Notes: generated by a model from the sequence alone, not told the origin. 64,000 bases of DNA from Latrodectus hesperus (GCA_037975125.1 CM075850.1:131511968-131575967), one strand, 5' to 3'; positions 11,801-25,873 are shown, numbered from the stretch's first letter. A program made the numbers and translations.

Positions 11801-14293
11801 GACTCGCCTGTGAAGAGTACAGAAGCCCATTGCTGTCTGGTCCAGGAAACATATTCTCTTGCCCAAGATAAGCGAGCCCTTCTTTGTCGTCAGGTGAGGG
11901 GGACACACACAACTAGTCGCCTTGCATAGAGAATGCATGGTAAAGATGCCTTTATACCTTATCTGCGGATATTCTTCTCTCCGATGCTACAGAGAATTCT
12001 GCAACAAGTAGTGGAACAGAAATTCTTCTCCATCAGACCGAAAGAGCTATAAAAAGGTCTTTTTTCAGGTGTTGTGACTCATGGTCGGCCTGGAATATGT
12101 CTTCTGGATACAGAAGCTTCAGTTTGATATTGAATCAGAGATGGTGGACCACACTGCGAGACACATTGAGGCGTCTAGCAGCATCAGCCTATGATAACCC
12201 CATTTTCATCCATCCGACCACCCGCCACCTTAACGAATTGGGCAAACGGCTTCTCTCAGACATTGTGGGACCTCACTGCCTATTGTCAAGGAAACTGCTA
12301 ACAAAAGTTGTAAATCAACAAATGTTACAACCGTGATTACGAAAGGCTTATATTTGCATATTTTTCTCTCACTCGTATATAGCTATTCTTATCTATAAAA
12401 AAAGTGGCAGCTACTGTTTTTGCATAAATTTGCATAAAGTTCGTTTTTATCATTTATATAAACTATAAATTGTTTTGTTAGTGTCATTTTTTTATGGTGA
12501 ACTTCGAAAAACATGTTGTTCCTTAACTTGGAGGCCAGTGTAGTTTTTAAATATAAGCAAAAGCATTTTTACATTGATATCTTTTAAAAAGGTATGTATT
12601 GTAAATACTTAAAAAATAAATTGCTTTCATCATTAGATATATTATTTTATGTTGATCCAGTGAATAAAAATAATTTTGTTTAAAAAATAAAAGTGTATAA
12701 CAAATTATGTGACTGTTGTGTAAGATTCCATTGTAGTGGCTTAAGTTAATTATCTAGCTTTTGTAAATAATTTTTATTTGAATTTAATATAAAATATCTA
12801 ATCAAGATTTTAATATGAAAACCGTCTTTCACCATATTCTAAATTAATAAATTTTGTGACTTAAAAGTTTTTCAAAGAGTACCAAAAGGAACCTTAGTTT
12901 ATATTAGTAAAATCCTAGGATCCTGTGCAGGTTTGGCACAGTTTCCAATTTTTTCTGCCAAGCACTACACAGTTATCTTAAAGTAAATTACGTCACTTCA
13001 AGCAATGTCCAACCTTCAAAACCCCAATCGTGCTCAAAGATGAACTTTGAATGTGTCAATCCCACACTATTTTAAATTTCAAATATCAAAATTTTGAATA
13101 TTTCATTATAATTACTTTTTGCAAAAGTATTAGGATGCTAATAACTAGGAACTAAATTTACAAACATTATATAATAAACAAAGTATACTGTCTGCAATGG
13201 GTAACAACCAGGCAATAAAACTTATTCAGTAATGTAAATAACAAACATTTTTTTTATAAAAATTTACTTTCCATTTAACCAGGCAGTAACACCCACCTTA
13301 AAAAACTTCAGTGTAATGCAATCAAGTTCCAGGTTCAACCAGGCAATAAACCTAAATCTATGACATTAACATACATTCTTATGAAAACTGGAATTTCTTA
13401 TTAATCATTGTTATTGTTCATAATGAATCTAAATACATATTCGTAAAATATTTATAAACAATACTTTGTTAAATATTATCTACAGTAGCAATAAAATATT
13501 ATCTACTACAGCAATATTAATTAAGTATGCAAAATTAAAATGACTCATCTAATCATTGCTTGTTGAATCATCAGCATCGGTTAGACAGCTGACAGATTTC
13601 ATAGCTTTTAAAAATTTTGCCACGATGTTCCCGAAATGATTACATTGTCATATAAACTCCGTGAGGAATATAATGTAAACAATATGAAAATAAGTTTATT
13701 TTATAAACTTTCAAAATAATTTTTTCTAAAGAAACTTACATTAAAAAATTAATTGCAAACTACTATTTTAAATTTTAAAAAATATTTAAATATAAACCCT
13801 AAATCATCCATTTCAGATGCTTCAATGATTACTTGCACACAAAACAAATTTTGCTCATGTACACTATCATGTTATGTCATACAAATGCAAGAAGACATTT
13901 TGACTCAATAAACCAATTTGGAGCATTTTATTGACCACACTGGCACCTAAGCCTATTATATTATCCAATATTTTTAAATTTCATGTTTTTTTTATTTCAT
14001 TTGTATTGAAAGCAGTTTAATATCTTTTCTATTTAATGTGTATATCTTATATAGCTTAAAATATTAACTTTTCTATATACTATCATGTATAGAAAATTAT
14101 CTAATTAATTGAATGAGATCTCCAAAAATTAGTTTCCATATTTGTGAAAATTATTTAATCATTTTAATATGTATCCATTATGTTGTTTTTCTCCATCTCC
14201 ATGTTTTTTTTTAATCCATCAACATCCATTTTTTTAAAAATCAATTCTAATACTTTACAGAAAATTTTTAGATTTCCCTCTTTTTAATGTCTT

Positions 14294-14349
<56 letters not shown>

Positions 14350-16550
14350 TTTTTTAATAATTTAGTAGTTTAAAGACTATTGAATTATTATTAACAATAT
14401 GTTGTATTTTTTAGAAGTCAAAGCATTATTTAATCATAGATTTTAATATTGTATTAAATTACTATGCTAAAATTCAATATTCGATGTTTTTTCAATAGAC
14501 TTTGATTCATCACAAAGTGAAAGCAGTGAAGATGAAGATGATCGAAATTTTTTTAATCAATTAACAAATTTTAGTGTTTGGAATGGAGACAGATTAAGGT
14601 AATAGGTTTGAATATAATATATTCATTACATAAATATATCTTGAAATTCAGTTGTCATAAAATTCTTAGAATTTTTTAAAATTAAAAAAAATCTAAGTTG
14701 TTTTTATATTAAAGATATTTTTTCTTGCATTGGATCTGTCTTAGATTTAGTCCAAAAAATTAAATTAAGTTTCAAATTGAAGTTTTCAAAATTCTCAAAA
14801 ATATTTTGTTAAGGTATTTAAAAATATTTAAAAAATGAAATTTAAATTTTTATCTACTGCTAGATATTATGAAATTTTATAAATATGATAAAATAAAAAC
14901 ATTAAATATGCTTTTTGTATTTGAATAAGATTCTATGAAGCCATACTTATTATCTTAGATTTTTCATAATTCACCATTTTCATAAATAAAAACATTTTTT
15001 ACAATTTTATTTTGAAGCCCCCCCTCCTTTTTTGCTTTCTAAAATGTTTTACCTGATACTTTCTGTATAAAGATAAATTTATTCAAATTGATTGTCTAAA
15101 TTTGTTATGAATAAACATTTTTCTTTTTGTAGTTCTTTGCCAGACTCTGAATCTCGTTCAGTCCAGCAAGCTCATTTGAAATCTGAACTTTCTAGAACTT
15201 ACCGTCATATGTGTCGCATACGCACTTTTTACAAGGAAAAAGAAAAACGTTACAGAGAAATTGTCCAACCATTGATAGATGCTGCACGAGCTTATCCTGA
15301 TGAAGCAACAGATATTTTAATGAATAATTCAATAACTTCGCCTGCAAATCGAAAGAACATGTAAGTACATCTGTTAAAAAACGTCACATATTTTTATTTA
15401 AGTGGTGCAAAAGGGAAATATATTAGTAAATTTAATTTAATGTTATAAGTAAATAGTCATGAAATTAATGTCAGAATAATGCTAGTTGGCAGAGTTGCAA
15501 AAAATCTAAAAATACTGTATTTTGTATTGCAAAAGTTTTTCTTGAAGCAGTAAATAAAAGTAATTGCATTATTAATAACAAAGAGAAGTGAAATTATTAA
15601 AAAGGATCTATAAAAAGAAAGAAAAACTATTAATACCCATTTATACTCAGCTTTTATCTTATAGAAAGCTGTTTTACATCGAATGTTTTGCATCTTGTGA
15701 AATTTGATAATATCACATGATCGCGTTATTGAGTTACTTTATGAATTCATATGAGCACTTACTATTTGATAATAGTTAAAGATAGGAAATTTATAACATT
15801 AGAGGAAATTAATTCAACTTGATATTCAATTTTCACAAATAAGAGATCAAGATTTTATAAAAATTAATGATATCACAATAAACTTGCACTACTAGAATAC
15901 CCCCTCCCATTGGTGACCATTGCGACTTTTTTCGTCGCCAAGATAAGCTCATGTTTTTTAATGTGGAAATTTCCATAAAGTTCCAAAAATATGTATTATA
16001 GTAATTTAAATCACATAATAGTATAAAAAACCTAAGAAAGTATTACTGGAAAATGAATAACTTTTTTTTGTTGGATTTGCCTTCTCTTTAAAACAACTGG
16101 TTTAAAGAGATAAGTAAACAATAATGGACTTACTTGATATGGTGTCAAGCTCACATGTTGAATATGCTTGGTGATATTTTCTGTTTGATGAATCGGTTGT
16201 ATAAACTGTGTTAAATTTGAATATAATAGGTTACAGTTAATTCTAAGATGATATATATTTCGCCCTTTTGTTCATTTGTTTACAATCCGTCCATGTTAGT
16301 TTCACATTTCAGTAAAAGTAATTTTGTAAATTGCTACTATGTTAAAGTAAAATGGTGACTAAATTTAAACTTATTTTATTTAGAGTTATTTTGAGAAAAA
16401 AAATTTGGCTGTTCTAAAATTTTGCAAAAGTTTTCGAAAATATTTTTCAATCCCCGACAGCTACTAGTATTTAATACATTTTAGTCCATTGATTTAAGAA
16501 AAAAATGCGCTTGATAATTGATTGATTTTAAAAAAATACAATTTAATTAA

Positions 16551-16624
<74 letters not shown>

Positions 16625-19600
16625 TTTTTAATTAAACATAAATTAAAACATGATTACAATAGAAAAAATACATGTCAGCAATAGAATTTAAATAAAGTAA
16701 TTACATTTTAACTGAAATTTGGTACTCCTCCCAATTAATTCCTGAATGATTTCAATAAATTAATTTAAAAAATCAACATTTGTTGCTATGCAAGATTTAA
16801 GAAACATACATCGCCAGGTAGAATTTAAAATCTGTCTTCTGATTGTACGTAAATAATAACACTTTTACATGCCTCCACTTACTTTTAATTGTATTCGAAT
16901 GACACCCATTTTCGGGATCAACAAATATCAACTTATGGTTGACTTTCAAATGATTGAATCCCTCCTGAAATAGACATTCCTACCTCTTCCAACAGTCGGA
17001 AATGCCAGGCAAAATCCAATCCTTAATGATCTTCAATAAAGTTTCCTGTGTCCTACCTTTTACAGCAACTTGAAAAATTCTCCTGGTACCCCTCCAAACA
17101 CTCACTGACCCTCAACCTTATGCCCCTTATGATATTTGTGTTTGCCAAATTTTGATTCATCAATTTCTACCACTTTACCCTCCCCCTTATTTTTTTAGAT
17201 GAAAGTTCCATATGATCTAAAATTGTCTCATTAGTAAATTGCCTCCAATCGGCCAAAGTAGTTTTTGCTAAAAAATATTCCTCAATTATTTGTTCTGTTT
17301 TTGTCCCCCTCAAAATTTCGTATGTGATGAATAATACCTCAAACAATTTTAATTTAAAATGTGAAAACCACAAATCATGCCTAATTAATTTTTCTGTTTA
17401 CATTGTCCCCCCCCCCCAATAATTTTTCTACATGTCAAAGTAAAACCATTGGAATAACTTTTCTTAGACCTCTTCTTCATCTCTGATTCATATTTCCTGC
17501 AATTTGCATATTTTATTTATCCAAGGTCTGGCAAAAAATTATATAATTATGGATCCTGTGATAAATGAAATAAAAAAATTCTATACACAATTCCTGGGTT
17601 TCCAACTGTTGCTCTAGAACTTGAAATAGTAAAGTATCCATCATTACTTACTTTAATTTTAGTCAAAATTATCTCTTGAAATTTCTTAACAACATACAGC
17701 AGGCATTATAGAAAAATATATTAGAAAAATAGAATGATAAATTAACAAAAATATATTAAAAAAAGGTAATAATAAATAAACAAAAAGAAATTGGAAAAAA
17801 GAACAGTTTACGATGTTTGGACACTGATGACAACGAACCACAATAACAAACAGCAGTTATATAGCTTTGAATTGATACTTAAAACAAAAACTTCGAATTG
17901 AAACGTAGAACAAAAAGTTTGAACTGAAAGTAAAATGAAAACTTCAAATGCTGTTACCACTGAAAACAACCATATATATGATGTAAAACATGAGAAAATC
18001 AAAATCTGCCATAAAAAAAAAATTTGAAAAGTAACAAAAACTCAAATTGGCAACATTATAATCTAAACCAAGAACGCTAGATTTGGCGAGAAATCACTTG
18101 GGAAGATATACTTACACCATTTTTTTCTTAATTTGTCAATGTTATATATACTATTGTTAGAAGGCTTCTGTTTTTATAAAAATAAATTTATTTTATAATT
18201 AACTGTTATTTGTAAAATGCTTAGTTTTAGAAAATTATTATTCTTGCCAAAATTGAGCATCTTTTAATTGATTTCTGTTTATCATTTGTATCACACTGTT
18301 AGGATCAAAATTATTGTTGCAGTATTTTTTTTAAAAATAACCAACACAGACATTATGAAATTCATGTCATTTCTTCAATGTAAACATTTCTTCTTTGTAA
18401 ACTAATTAAATAGATTTTGAATAATATTTTTAGTATTATTTCCTTACAATATTATTTTAAATGCTGCATTTGCCTTATGAACTTATTATTTGATCCTTCT
18501 AAACTCATTTTGATTAATATTTTTTAACTTATATTTTAGGTACTTATTTAAGGATATTAGGTGCAATTTGTGAATTTCTCTTTTTTAAATAGAGTTTTAA
18601 GAATTAACCCATTTTCTCATTGGTAGTATGTGTGTGAATTTTTATTAAGTTTTATTATATATATTTATTGTATTGTATTTTCAGGAATCCCCCACCTTTT
18701 GTACCAAAGAAAACTTGTTGTTTTAAACAAGATGATGTATCTTGTAATAACAGTGCTCTTCCATATACATGGCATTGTAAAAAACGTATCCTTTTGTTTA
18801 TTACCCTATATTAATTGTAGGAATAATCAGAAACTAATTCAGTACAAAATAATTTATTTATTTTTTAGCATTGTCAAATATTTGTATTTTCAAATATCAT
18901 TAATAACTTGAAACAAAATGTAATTGTCATTTATATATTTATGATTTATCTAAATATATAATTCTCATAATTTTTAGAAAAGTCTTATTTCTAAAGTGCC
19001 AAATGTTAATATCACATTTTGAAAATATTCTTTATTAATTTCTAGTTATAAAATGTAACACAATAAAATTAAAAAAAAAAGATTTTTGGAAAGGTTTAAG
19101 TGATATGTTCTTCTTCTTCTTCTTCTTAGAATTGGGTTTGTATGTCATTGGGCACCTCTGCTTTTATCAGCATTTTGTACCATTAACTCCAAACCCAATG
19201 TTTCCTAGTTCCAGTTGCTCGGGTCATCCACTTTATTAATAAAGCCCGATAACCCTTTAATGGAGTCAAGGTGTAACTCTCTAGTATGGATGATGCCTAA
19301 AGAGGTTAATCTAGGGAGGGCAAGAGCCTCGCATTCATAAATGATATGCTCTGCCGTTTCCTCTTGCGTATGACATTTCCAGCAGATAGGGTCTTGCTGA
19401 AATAGTCCCATCTGGTCAGAGAGTCAGTCATACTAGAGATAGCTTCCTGACTTTCACCAGAAGATGGTTTGGAGGTCATTTCTACCTCAAGTGAAGGATT
19501 CATTACTGCCCCCTTACAAGACAGCCTCTGAGTTCACTTGTCTTTTTCAGCAAGGTCAACTTCAGAGGCATCACCTGTAGATGCAAAAAGGATTGTTATT

Positions 19601-22600
19601 TCTTGTGTCTTTTCAGCCACAAGATAACAATTTATAAGCTCAGGTAATATAAGTCCACCCAGCATTGCCTGAGATACTGGGCAAGGCAAATTACTTTAGA
19701 AGTTTGCCAGGCAACTAGAGGCTCCGTTAAGACACCAATACCGCGGTGCCAATTAGCCCTAGGCACGGAACGCATAACACCAGGGTTTACGGGAGCTGGT
19801 TCGCGGCCTCTGATTCTATATTCAAGGCTATCCTGTCATTCCTACAGGACGTTCGGTGATCCACCGCCTACCGACGTGCCTGGTAGCTGCTCAGGCCCCA
19901 GGAAGTGATATGTTAAGAACACATGGTTTTACAAAATTATCTAACAAAAGAACAAAATAAAATAAAAATGTATTCAATGAGATATCTCTTAACTACTGAC
20001 AGTTGATAATTAATCATCACAACTAGTCATCAATTCTCTTTACATGTTCAACTTATTAATTATTAGATAATTTGGACGATTTACAAAATTCCAATTTACT
20101 TTGGGTGGTTACATATCTGGCATTAGATGATCTACTTATCTACCTTCTTCAAGAAATTAATTAAATTAAAATTATATCATTAAAAATAAGTTTAATTTTA
20201 GTCTATAAATGTAAATAATATTCTGAAATTTACCAAAGGTATATATAAGTAAAAGTATATTCTATAAGTTTTAATACAATATTTAATTTATGTTTATATT
20301 AAATTAAAATTTTTTAATCCTTTTTTGATTATACCATAATTATATTCTATAAGTTTTAATACAATATTTAATTTATGCTTATATTAAATTAAAATTTTTT
20401 AATACTTTTTTGACTATACCATAATTACAAAAAAATAAATGATCGATTCTAAATAATAACTTTTTTACATTTCAGACTAAGCAATAGGAATACTATTCAA
20501 ACCTTTGAAGAAATTTTGAAATCACTGAATTTTTGCATTATGTTGTATGAAACTAAAATTAAATGTAATGATCTTGTTGCTCACTAAGAAAGGAAAAACG
20601 TTGTGAATAAAAAGCCATTTAACATTAATGTTGGAGGAATCTTAGACAGATGGTGCCTTTTTATTCTAAGCAAAAACATTAGTAAGACATGTTAGGGATC
20701 TTGTGTTTAATAATTTAATTAGTTTTTATTGATATAGGTTGCCAAAAATTGATTAAAATAAATGGATATGACATATTTATTTTTGATAATTTAAACACAT
20801 GTAGCAATAACGTGTCTATTAAAAAGGTATGATAAATATTTTCAACAAAATATGGAAAGCCCTCTATCACAAAGACAACATAGGACATAAATAGTACTAA
20901 TAAAAACAATTTTAGAGAAAACAAGAAAAATATTCTTTGATCTTTTGTTTTGTGTTTTGTCTGACGATTGATTGCTTTAATATTTTTGTTTCCAAAATTG
21001 CTGTGTATATTGCTTTCTGAAGAAAACTTTTTAGATTTTAGAAATATGCAATAACAATTTTCTTTGTATTGCTACAGAAGTAAACTCTTTTAGGTAAAAT
21101 ATTTTTTGTTCACTGTTGAAATAATAAACATCAGGTATTCAAAATTAGTACACTTTAAAGTGTGGTTTGACATGCGTTCATTTTCTTTGATATATTGACA
21201 GAATATTTCTATTTTAAATTTTTGTGTCATAATCATTTTGAATAAATTATAATATTCATCTTAAGGACCTGTTTAGTATAACTATATTCAAAATATAAGC
21301 AAATTCATTGCATTATCTAAAATTTTTATTATCGAAACTAATATTTTTTCAATTACTTGTAAATAATTATGAATAATATTTTGTAAATAATTATCAATTG
21401 TAAATCAATATATTCATGTATTTTGACTTAATGGGATAAAGATATTATGTATAATGTTGATCAGCTTTTATTTGAACATTGTACAGCTAAATTTGCAGAT
21501 AATACACAATGCTGTGTACCTGTATTTGATGTTTGCCATGAATTACCTTTATGTTTTGAGCATGGGAAGAAAATGGTAATTTTTGTAACCATTGTTTGCT
21601 TTTGTGTTTGTTTTTACATTTTGTTACTAAAAAATTAAATAATCAATTTTACTTCAGTATTTGTGAATGTAAATGTAATTTTTTTCCTTTTTTAAAATGC
21701 TAAATACATATTTTATTTATAATTTTCCTTATAAATTATAGTAAATGTTCAAAAACTCTAAAAATTATCATTAGAATTGTATTTCTTATTTGTTCTATTA
21801 TTCTGTAGTATTGTAATATGCATTACAAACTACTTCTGTTTCAATTATTCTATGCAAAAAAAAAAAAAAACTTCCTAATGTGTAAATATGAAGTAAAAAT
21901 GGGGATTTATACTTGATATTTATAAGTAGATACTTCACACAACCAAGTATATTTTGAAATTTACCTATATTGATACCACTAGTTTCAAATATAGTTCTTA
22001 ATTAAAACCGAGATCTTATGATAAGATGTCTAAAGTTTTGCTTAAATCAAAAATAATGAATCATATTTACTTATCTCTCACTTCTTTTAATCTTTAATGG
22101 TGTTTAAATTTTCTTGACACTTGTTGATTTAATAGTAATTTAGCACAACAATGAAATTATATTTGGAATCCAGCTTAAGCTGTAGGTTCCAGTTCATTTA
22201 GTGTGCAAAAAAAATATTAGAGTGACAAACTAAACCAAATTTTTTAAAGTATTTAATGTTTTTTTATTTAAAAGTTCTCTTCATTTTAAAATGTGTTTAT
22301 TTAATCATGATAAAATGATACTTAAACAAAATCACCTTAATGATTAAATTGTCTTTTAATGAATCATAAAACCATTTTCATTGACTTAATTGTATACATG
22401 TTTGCATCTTTTTAAGAAACATAATTTGATATCACATAAAAAAAATATCAAGAAAAGTGGTTTTTGTTTTAAAATATATTCATATGATAATGTTATTTAT
22501 TGACAAAACTTCCTAAATGAAAGCTTGAACTAACCACTAAAAAGGGTTTAAATTCTTATATTAAGTTTGAGTGATGTAAGAGTAAGTAGAATAAATCATT

Positions 22601-25600
22601 TCAAAACAAGATTTTCTTTCTTTTTTGTGTAAAACCTAAACAATCTAGGAATTTTTACTAAAGTGTATATAATTTGAAGGGTGTCTCTTGAAGATTCTAT
22701 TAGCAGTATGGGTGTAAATTTATATATATTGGTACATATATTTATGAAAAGATGTAAATTGTTGATAAAAGTTATTGAAGGATAAAATTGCTATTCAAAT
22801 CACTCAAAATGGTTTATCAAGAAACAACTGTGAATCTGATGGAAACTTACCTGTGGATAGTAAATATTTTATTTATTTTTTACATTAGATTTAAAATACA
22901 GAAATATATAAGCTCATCAGCTTTTATGAATTTAATTCAAGTCTTATTTTCTGTGATCTTCGAAGATGAATCAGACTATCTATTTGAAAAAAATCAGAAC
23001 AGAAAATGATAAATGAAATTGATAATATTAAATTATGAGAATAAAACAGCCAGAATTATTTAAAAAATTTTTTTGTTTATGTTTATCTTGCAACTCTAAA
23101 AAGATCTAAAAAGGGTTTGGTTTATGCCAAAAAATTGAGACAGGCAACCTACTTCAACACTCAAATAACGAATTTATTTAAGTAAGCAAAGCAAATAATC
23201 TGTAAAAAAGAAAGAGAGAACTAGAGTTTTTTTTTCTTTCTTGTTCTTATAGCTGCTACTTTCTATCTAATACCCTTTTGTTTAAAGTTCCCTTTATTCA
23301 AACCCCGAAAATGCTGTCAACTCTAAGATCATATCTCAACCTTCCCTTAAAACCAACATAAGTAAAAAAAAGGAGGGAAATTACGAAAAAGTGTAAACTG
23401 GCAGTCTCATCTTACCAATAATTCTAGATGATTTTCAATGTATATTAACTTTTAATGAAAGCTGTTGTGCATGTATTTTCAATATCTTAGGTTGAAAGAA
23501 AAGGTCTCTTCTTTACATATTATGGATGTTGTTATTACCAATTATAGAACAATGTAAAATGTGGTAAATTATGAAAGAGTGATAGTACAATCTGGTGTTA
23601 TTTGTGAAGTAAAAATTTAAAAAGCATTAACCCTTTGAGGTTCACTGTTCCAGGTGATGGAACACCAAACTTTAAATTGTTACAAAATCGTTGCATTTTA
23701 TGACAAAAAAGATGAAATTTGGCTTAAAATGTTCTTTAAACTTTCTTTTTTGATAATAGATGGCAGCACTACATAAGATAATCAATAATTTTTAATTATA
23801 GCAAATTATTTAAATCCCCTTATTTTGAAGGAATATTTGGGAATTTTTTTCTTATACAAAAATAATTGTTTGAAAAGAAATTTCTATGTTATTTTGTTGC
23901 CTGTACCTTGAACTGTTGGTTCTATATTATTTTTAATTTTTTACGCCTAAAGTATATGCAGAATTATCTGATAAAATAAGGTGTTCTATCATCTGGAACA
24001 CTGCTCATCAACAGCACTTTAACTTTACGCGATTTAGAGCGTGATTAGCCTTGAACTCAATGCTGAGGGGAATAGCTGTTTATTTTTTACTGTTTTTCTT
24101 TCTTTTCGGATGCAATAAAATAATGTTTAAGAATGTACGAGAAAGGATGACTTATATGGATAATATTTCTACACCCTTAATGGCCTCTTGAATTGGGAAG
24201 CTTCAGTGTGCTATAGGATTATATCAGTTCGAATCCTCTCTAGTTAGAGAAGCATTATTTTTATAATCTCAATTTTTCTTTTCGCTGCTATTCGTTTTAT
24301 AATATTGTGTATATATTTGTTTTGAATTTATATATTTTTAGTTTACTATTTGCAAATATAATTTTAATTTCTAGTTAATTTTTTAATTTGTTAATTGTGC
24401 AAATAAATGGCACATAGAGGTCTTTGTCCTTTTGAAGCAATAAAAATGCTTCAAAAATTGCCCTCTACTAGTGAATCAGCACATATGGATAGTAATAGTG
24501 ATACAGAGAAATATGTTCCTAAACCACTTGATCAGTCTCAGTCTGATGATGTTGTGTCGGATGCCAGTGAAAATGATGGCTATGATTTATCTCAACCAGA
24601 CTCCTTTATGCAGCCCCAAAACCTTACTTGGATAACTAAAAAAGTTGTACAGAAATCTTTATTTTATTTTTTATGGTGCAGGTCCTTCTTGTGATGCACC
24701 CTGGACCACGCTAAATCTGCTATGCAGCTGTAATGCATTGTTTTTTCATTCATATTCAAAAACATTTGTGCATATATGGGCTTCTCTGCAATGCATGATT
24801 TTTAAGACCTTTGCGGTGCAGTGTTCCATGTGATGGAACACCCACAAAATCGAAATGGTAAATGCAATCTTTAAAAAATTTTCACTGTATACTCATATAG
24901 GCCTAAAAAGACAACCTACAATGTTTTTGTTAATATTTCAACTTTAAAGGGTAGTGCACCTGAAAGGATTAACATCATAGTCTGTATGAAATGTACCTGT
25001 TTATAAAAATACTTGAACTATATTTATTAATAAGAATACATTTTCAAGTATTTTTTACTAAAAGTATAAAAATAACTATAAAAATAATGTATTATTATGT
25101 ATTCTAATAAAATATAGAATACATAATAATAGTTATTATGTATTCTATACCTTATCTTGCTTATCTATAAATTTTACTGCTTTTAAGGAAAGTTTTTTTT
25201 TCATTTTAGGAAATGGCATCAGAACCAAAAGCAAAGAAAGCACGTAAAAAGCCAAAACCATCAGCATTAACCAGACCTCCAAAAAGAGGAAAGAAGAAAA
25301 AGAAACCTATTTCTGTCCGTCCTTCTACACCATCTCCTCTGCCTCCTCCTCCTCCACCATTACCACCACCTACACCGTTATTGCCACCACTATCACCTCC
25401 ACATAATAATCCCAAATTAGGTAATTTAATTTACATATTAGTTTTATTATAGTAAATAACAATGATTCACATTAAATGCTGATTAATTTATAATGTGTAA
25501 ATCAGATTTTATGAAAGGAATAATCACTGATTTGTATCAAATCTGAAGTTGTTTTCCCTGCTAAATGTTACTTTCCATAAATTTAAAAATTTTTGTTTTT

Positions 25601-25775
25601 AGTGTTTTTATCAACCAAATTGTTTATTCACATAAAAGCAATTATTATACTCAGTTACTTAATATTTAGTTTAATTTTACATATGTTTTGCTTATCAATT
25701 CATAGCTTTACTGAAATATTAAGACTAAAAATTTAATCATTTTACAAAGTTTTAAATTACTTTATGGATGGATAA

Positions 25776-25873
<98 letters not shown>

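Larger units (their letters stand above)
10414..12263 (-). pseudogene. Tc1 transposase pseudogene split by a nested element
   Basis: Reading leftward from ATG at 12263, the first frame gives SRLPNSLRWRVVGWMKMGLS, a Tc1 helix-turn-helix start, but contains in-frame TAG and TGA codons. After a frameshift, 11790-11470 encodes the DDE core with IMVWAGISVGG and FILMDDNAQVHQA, the second Asp region. The frame continues WPAQSPDLNPIEHVWNYLG, the region holding the third acidic residue, to 11305. The C-terminal ~20 codons (RCCQCMQAGGGHIPY, stop 10414-10416) lie on the far side of the nested element, which landed in a TTAA within the gene. In Tc1 elements this enzyme performs cut-and-paste transposition at TA. 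This copy cannot make it. Confidence 0.85.
10119..12540 (-). mobile_element. Tc1-family DNA transposon, interrupted
   Basis: TA dinucleotides flank the element (10117-10118 and 12541-12542). Its right end read inward is CACTGGCCTCCAAGTTAAGG; the left end begins CTCTGGCCTCTAAAAG, with the matching GTTAAGGAACAAC block displaced about 50 nt inward, apparently by an internal duplication or insertion. The interior encodes a Tc1 transposase on the - strand, broken by stops, a frameshift and a nested piggyBac-like element (10483-11300). Without the nested element it is about 1.6 kb, the usual Tc1 size. Confidence 0.85.
6889..14498 (+). other. INO80D intron 2, transposon-rich
   Basis: A 7.6-kb intron holding two copies of a ~1 kb repeat, a Tc1 element and a nested piggyBac-like element, all listed separately. 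Unassigned stretches at 6.9-8.6, 9.67-10.1, 12.54-12.9 and 13.96-14.5 kb show no genes. The 7.37-7.74 kb part has three sequences resembling the tRNA internal B-box. Confidence 0.7.
15361..18684 (+). other. INO80D intron 4
   Basis: A 3.3-kb intron. It contains an (AT)n run, a Merlin transposase fossil on the opposite strand (16.86-17.53 kb) and otherwise AT-rich DNA. A GC-richer piece at 15.9-16.0 kb (CCCCCTCCCATTGG) and one near 16.45 kb may be degraded transposon ends, but I could not pair them. Confidence 0.65.
18786..21441 (+). other. INO80D intron 5
   Basis: It contains an internally deleted non-LTR retrotransposon (19110-19902) and an 85-bp tandem duplication. The remainder, including 20.43-21.44 kb, is AT-rich with no recognised feature. 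Confidence 0.65.
21576..25209 (+). other. INO80D intron 6
   Basis: A 3.6-kb intron with a piggyBac-like element (23631-24968) and a 17-bp perfect palindrome (25113-25149). The first 2 kb is AT-rich with no recognised gene. Confidence 0.65.

Noticed and set aside
15895..16460. Possible transposon ends (TACTAGAATACCCC… and the complement of …CCCCGACAGCTACTAGTA)
   Set aside because: Only the outer six bases and a C-rich block correspond; there is no target duplication and no coding remnant.
22788..22857. Possible extra INO80D exon (IAIQITQNGLSRNNCESDGN frame)
   Set aside because: It has an acceptor-like AG and a GTAAAT donor, but the exit phase (1) does not fit exon 7 (phase 0), and exons 6 and 7 already join in frame.
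24190..24245. tRNA-like block with GTTCGAATCC inside the second piggyBac-like element
   Set aside because: The bases flanking the T-loop do not pair into a stem and no acceptor stem is found, so it is not called a tRNA gene.
25206..25415. - strand Gly-rich frame of 69 codons
   Set aside because: It is the shadow of the polyproline exon 7 of INO80D.
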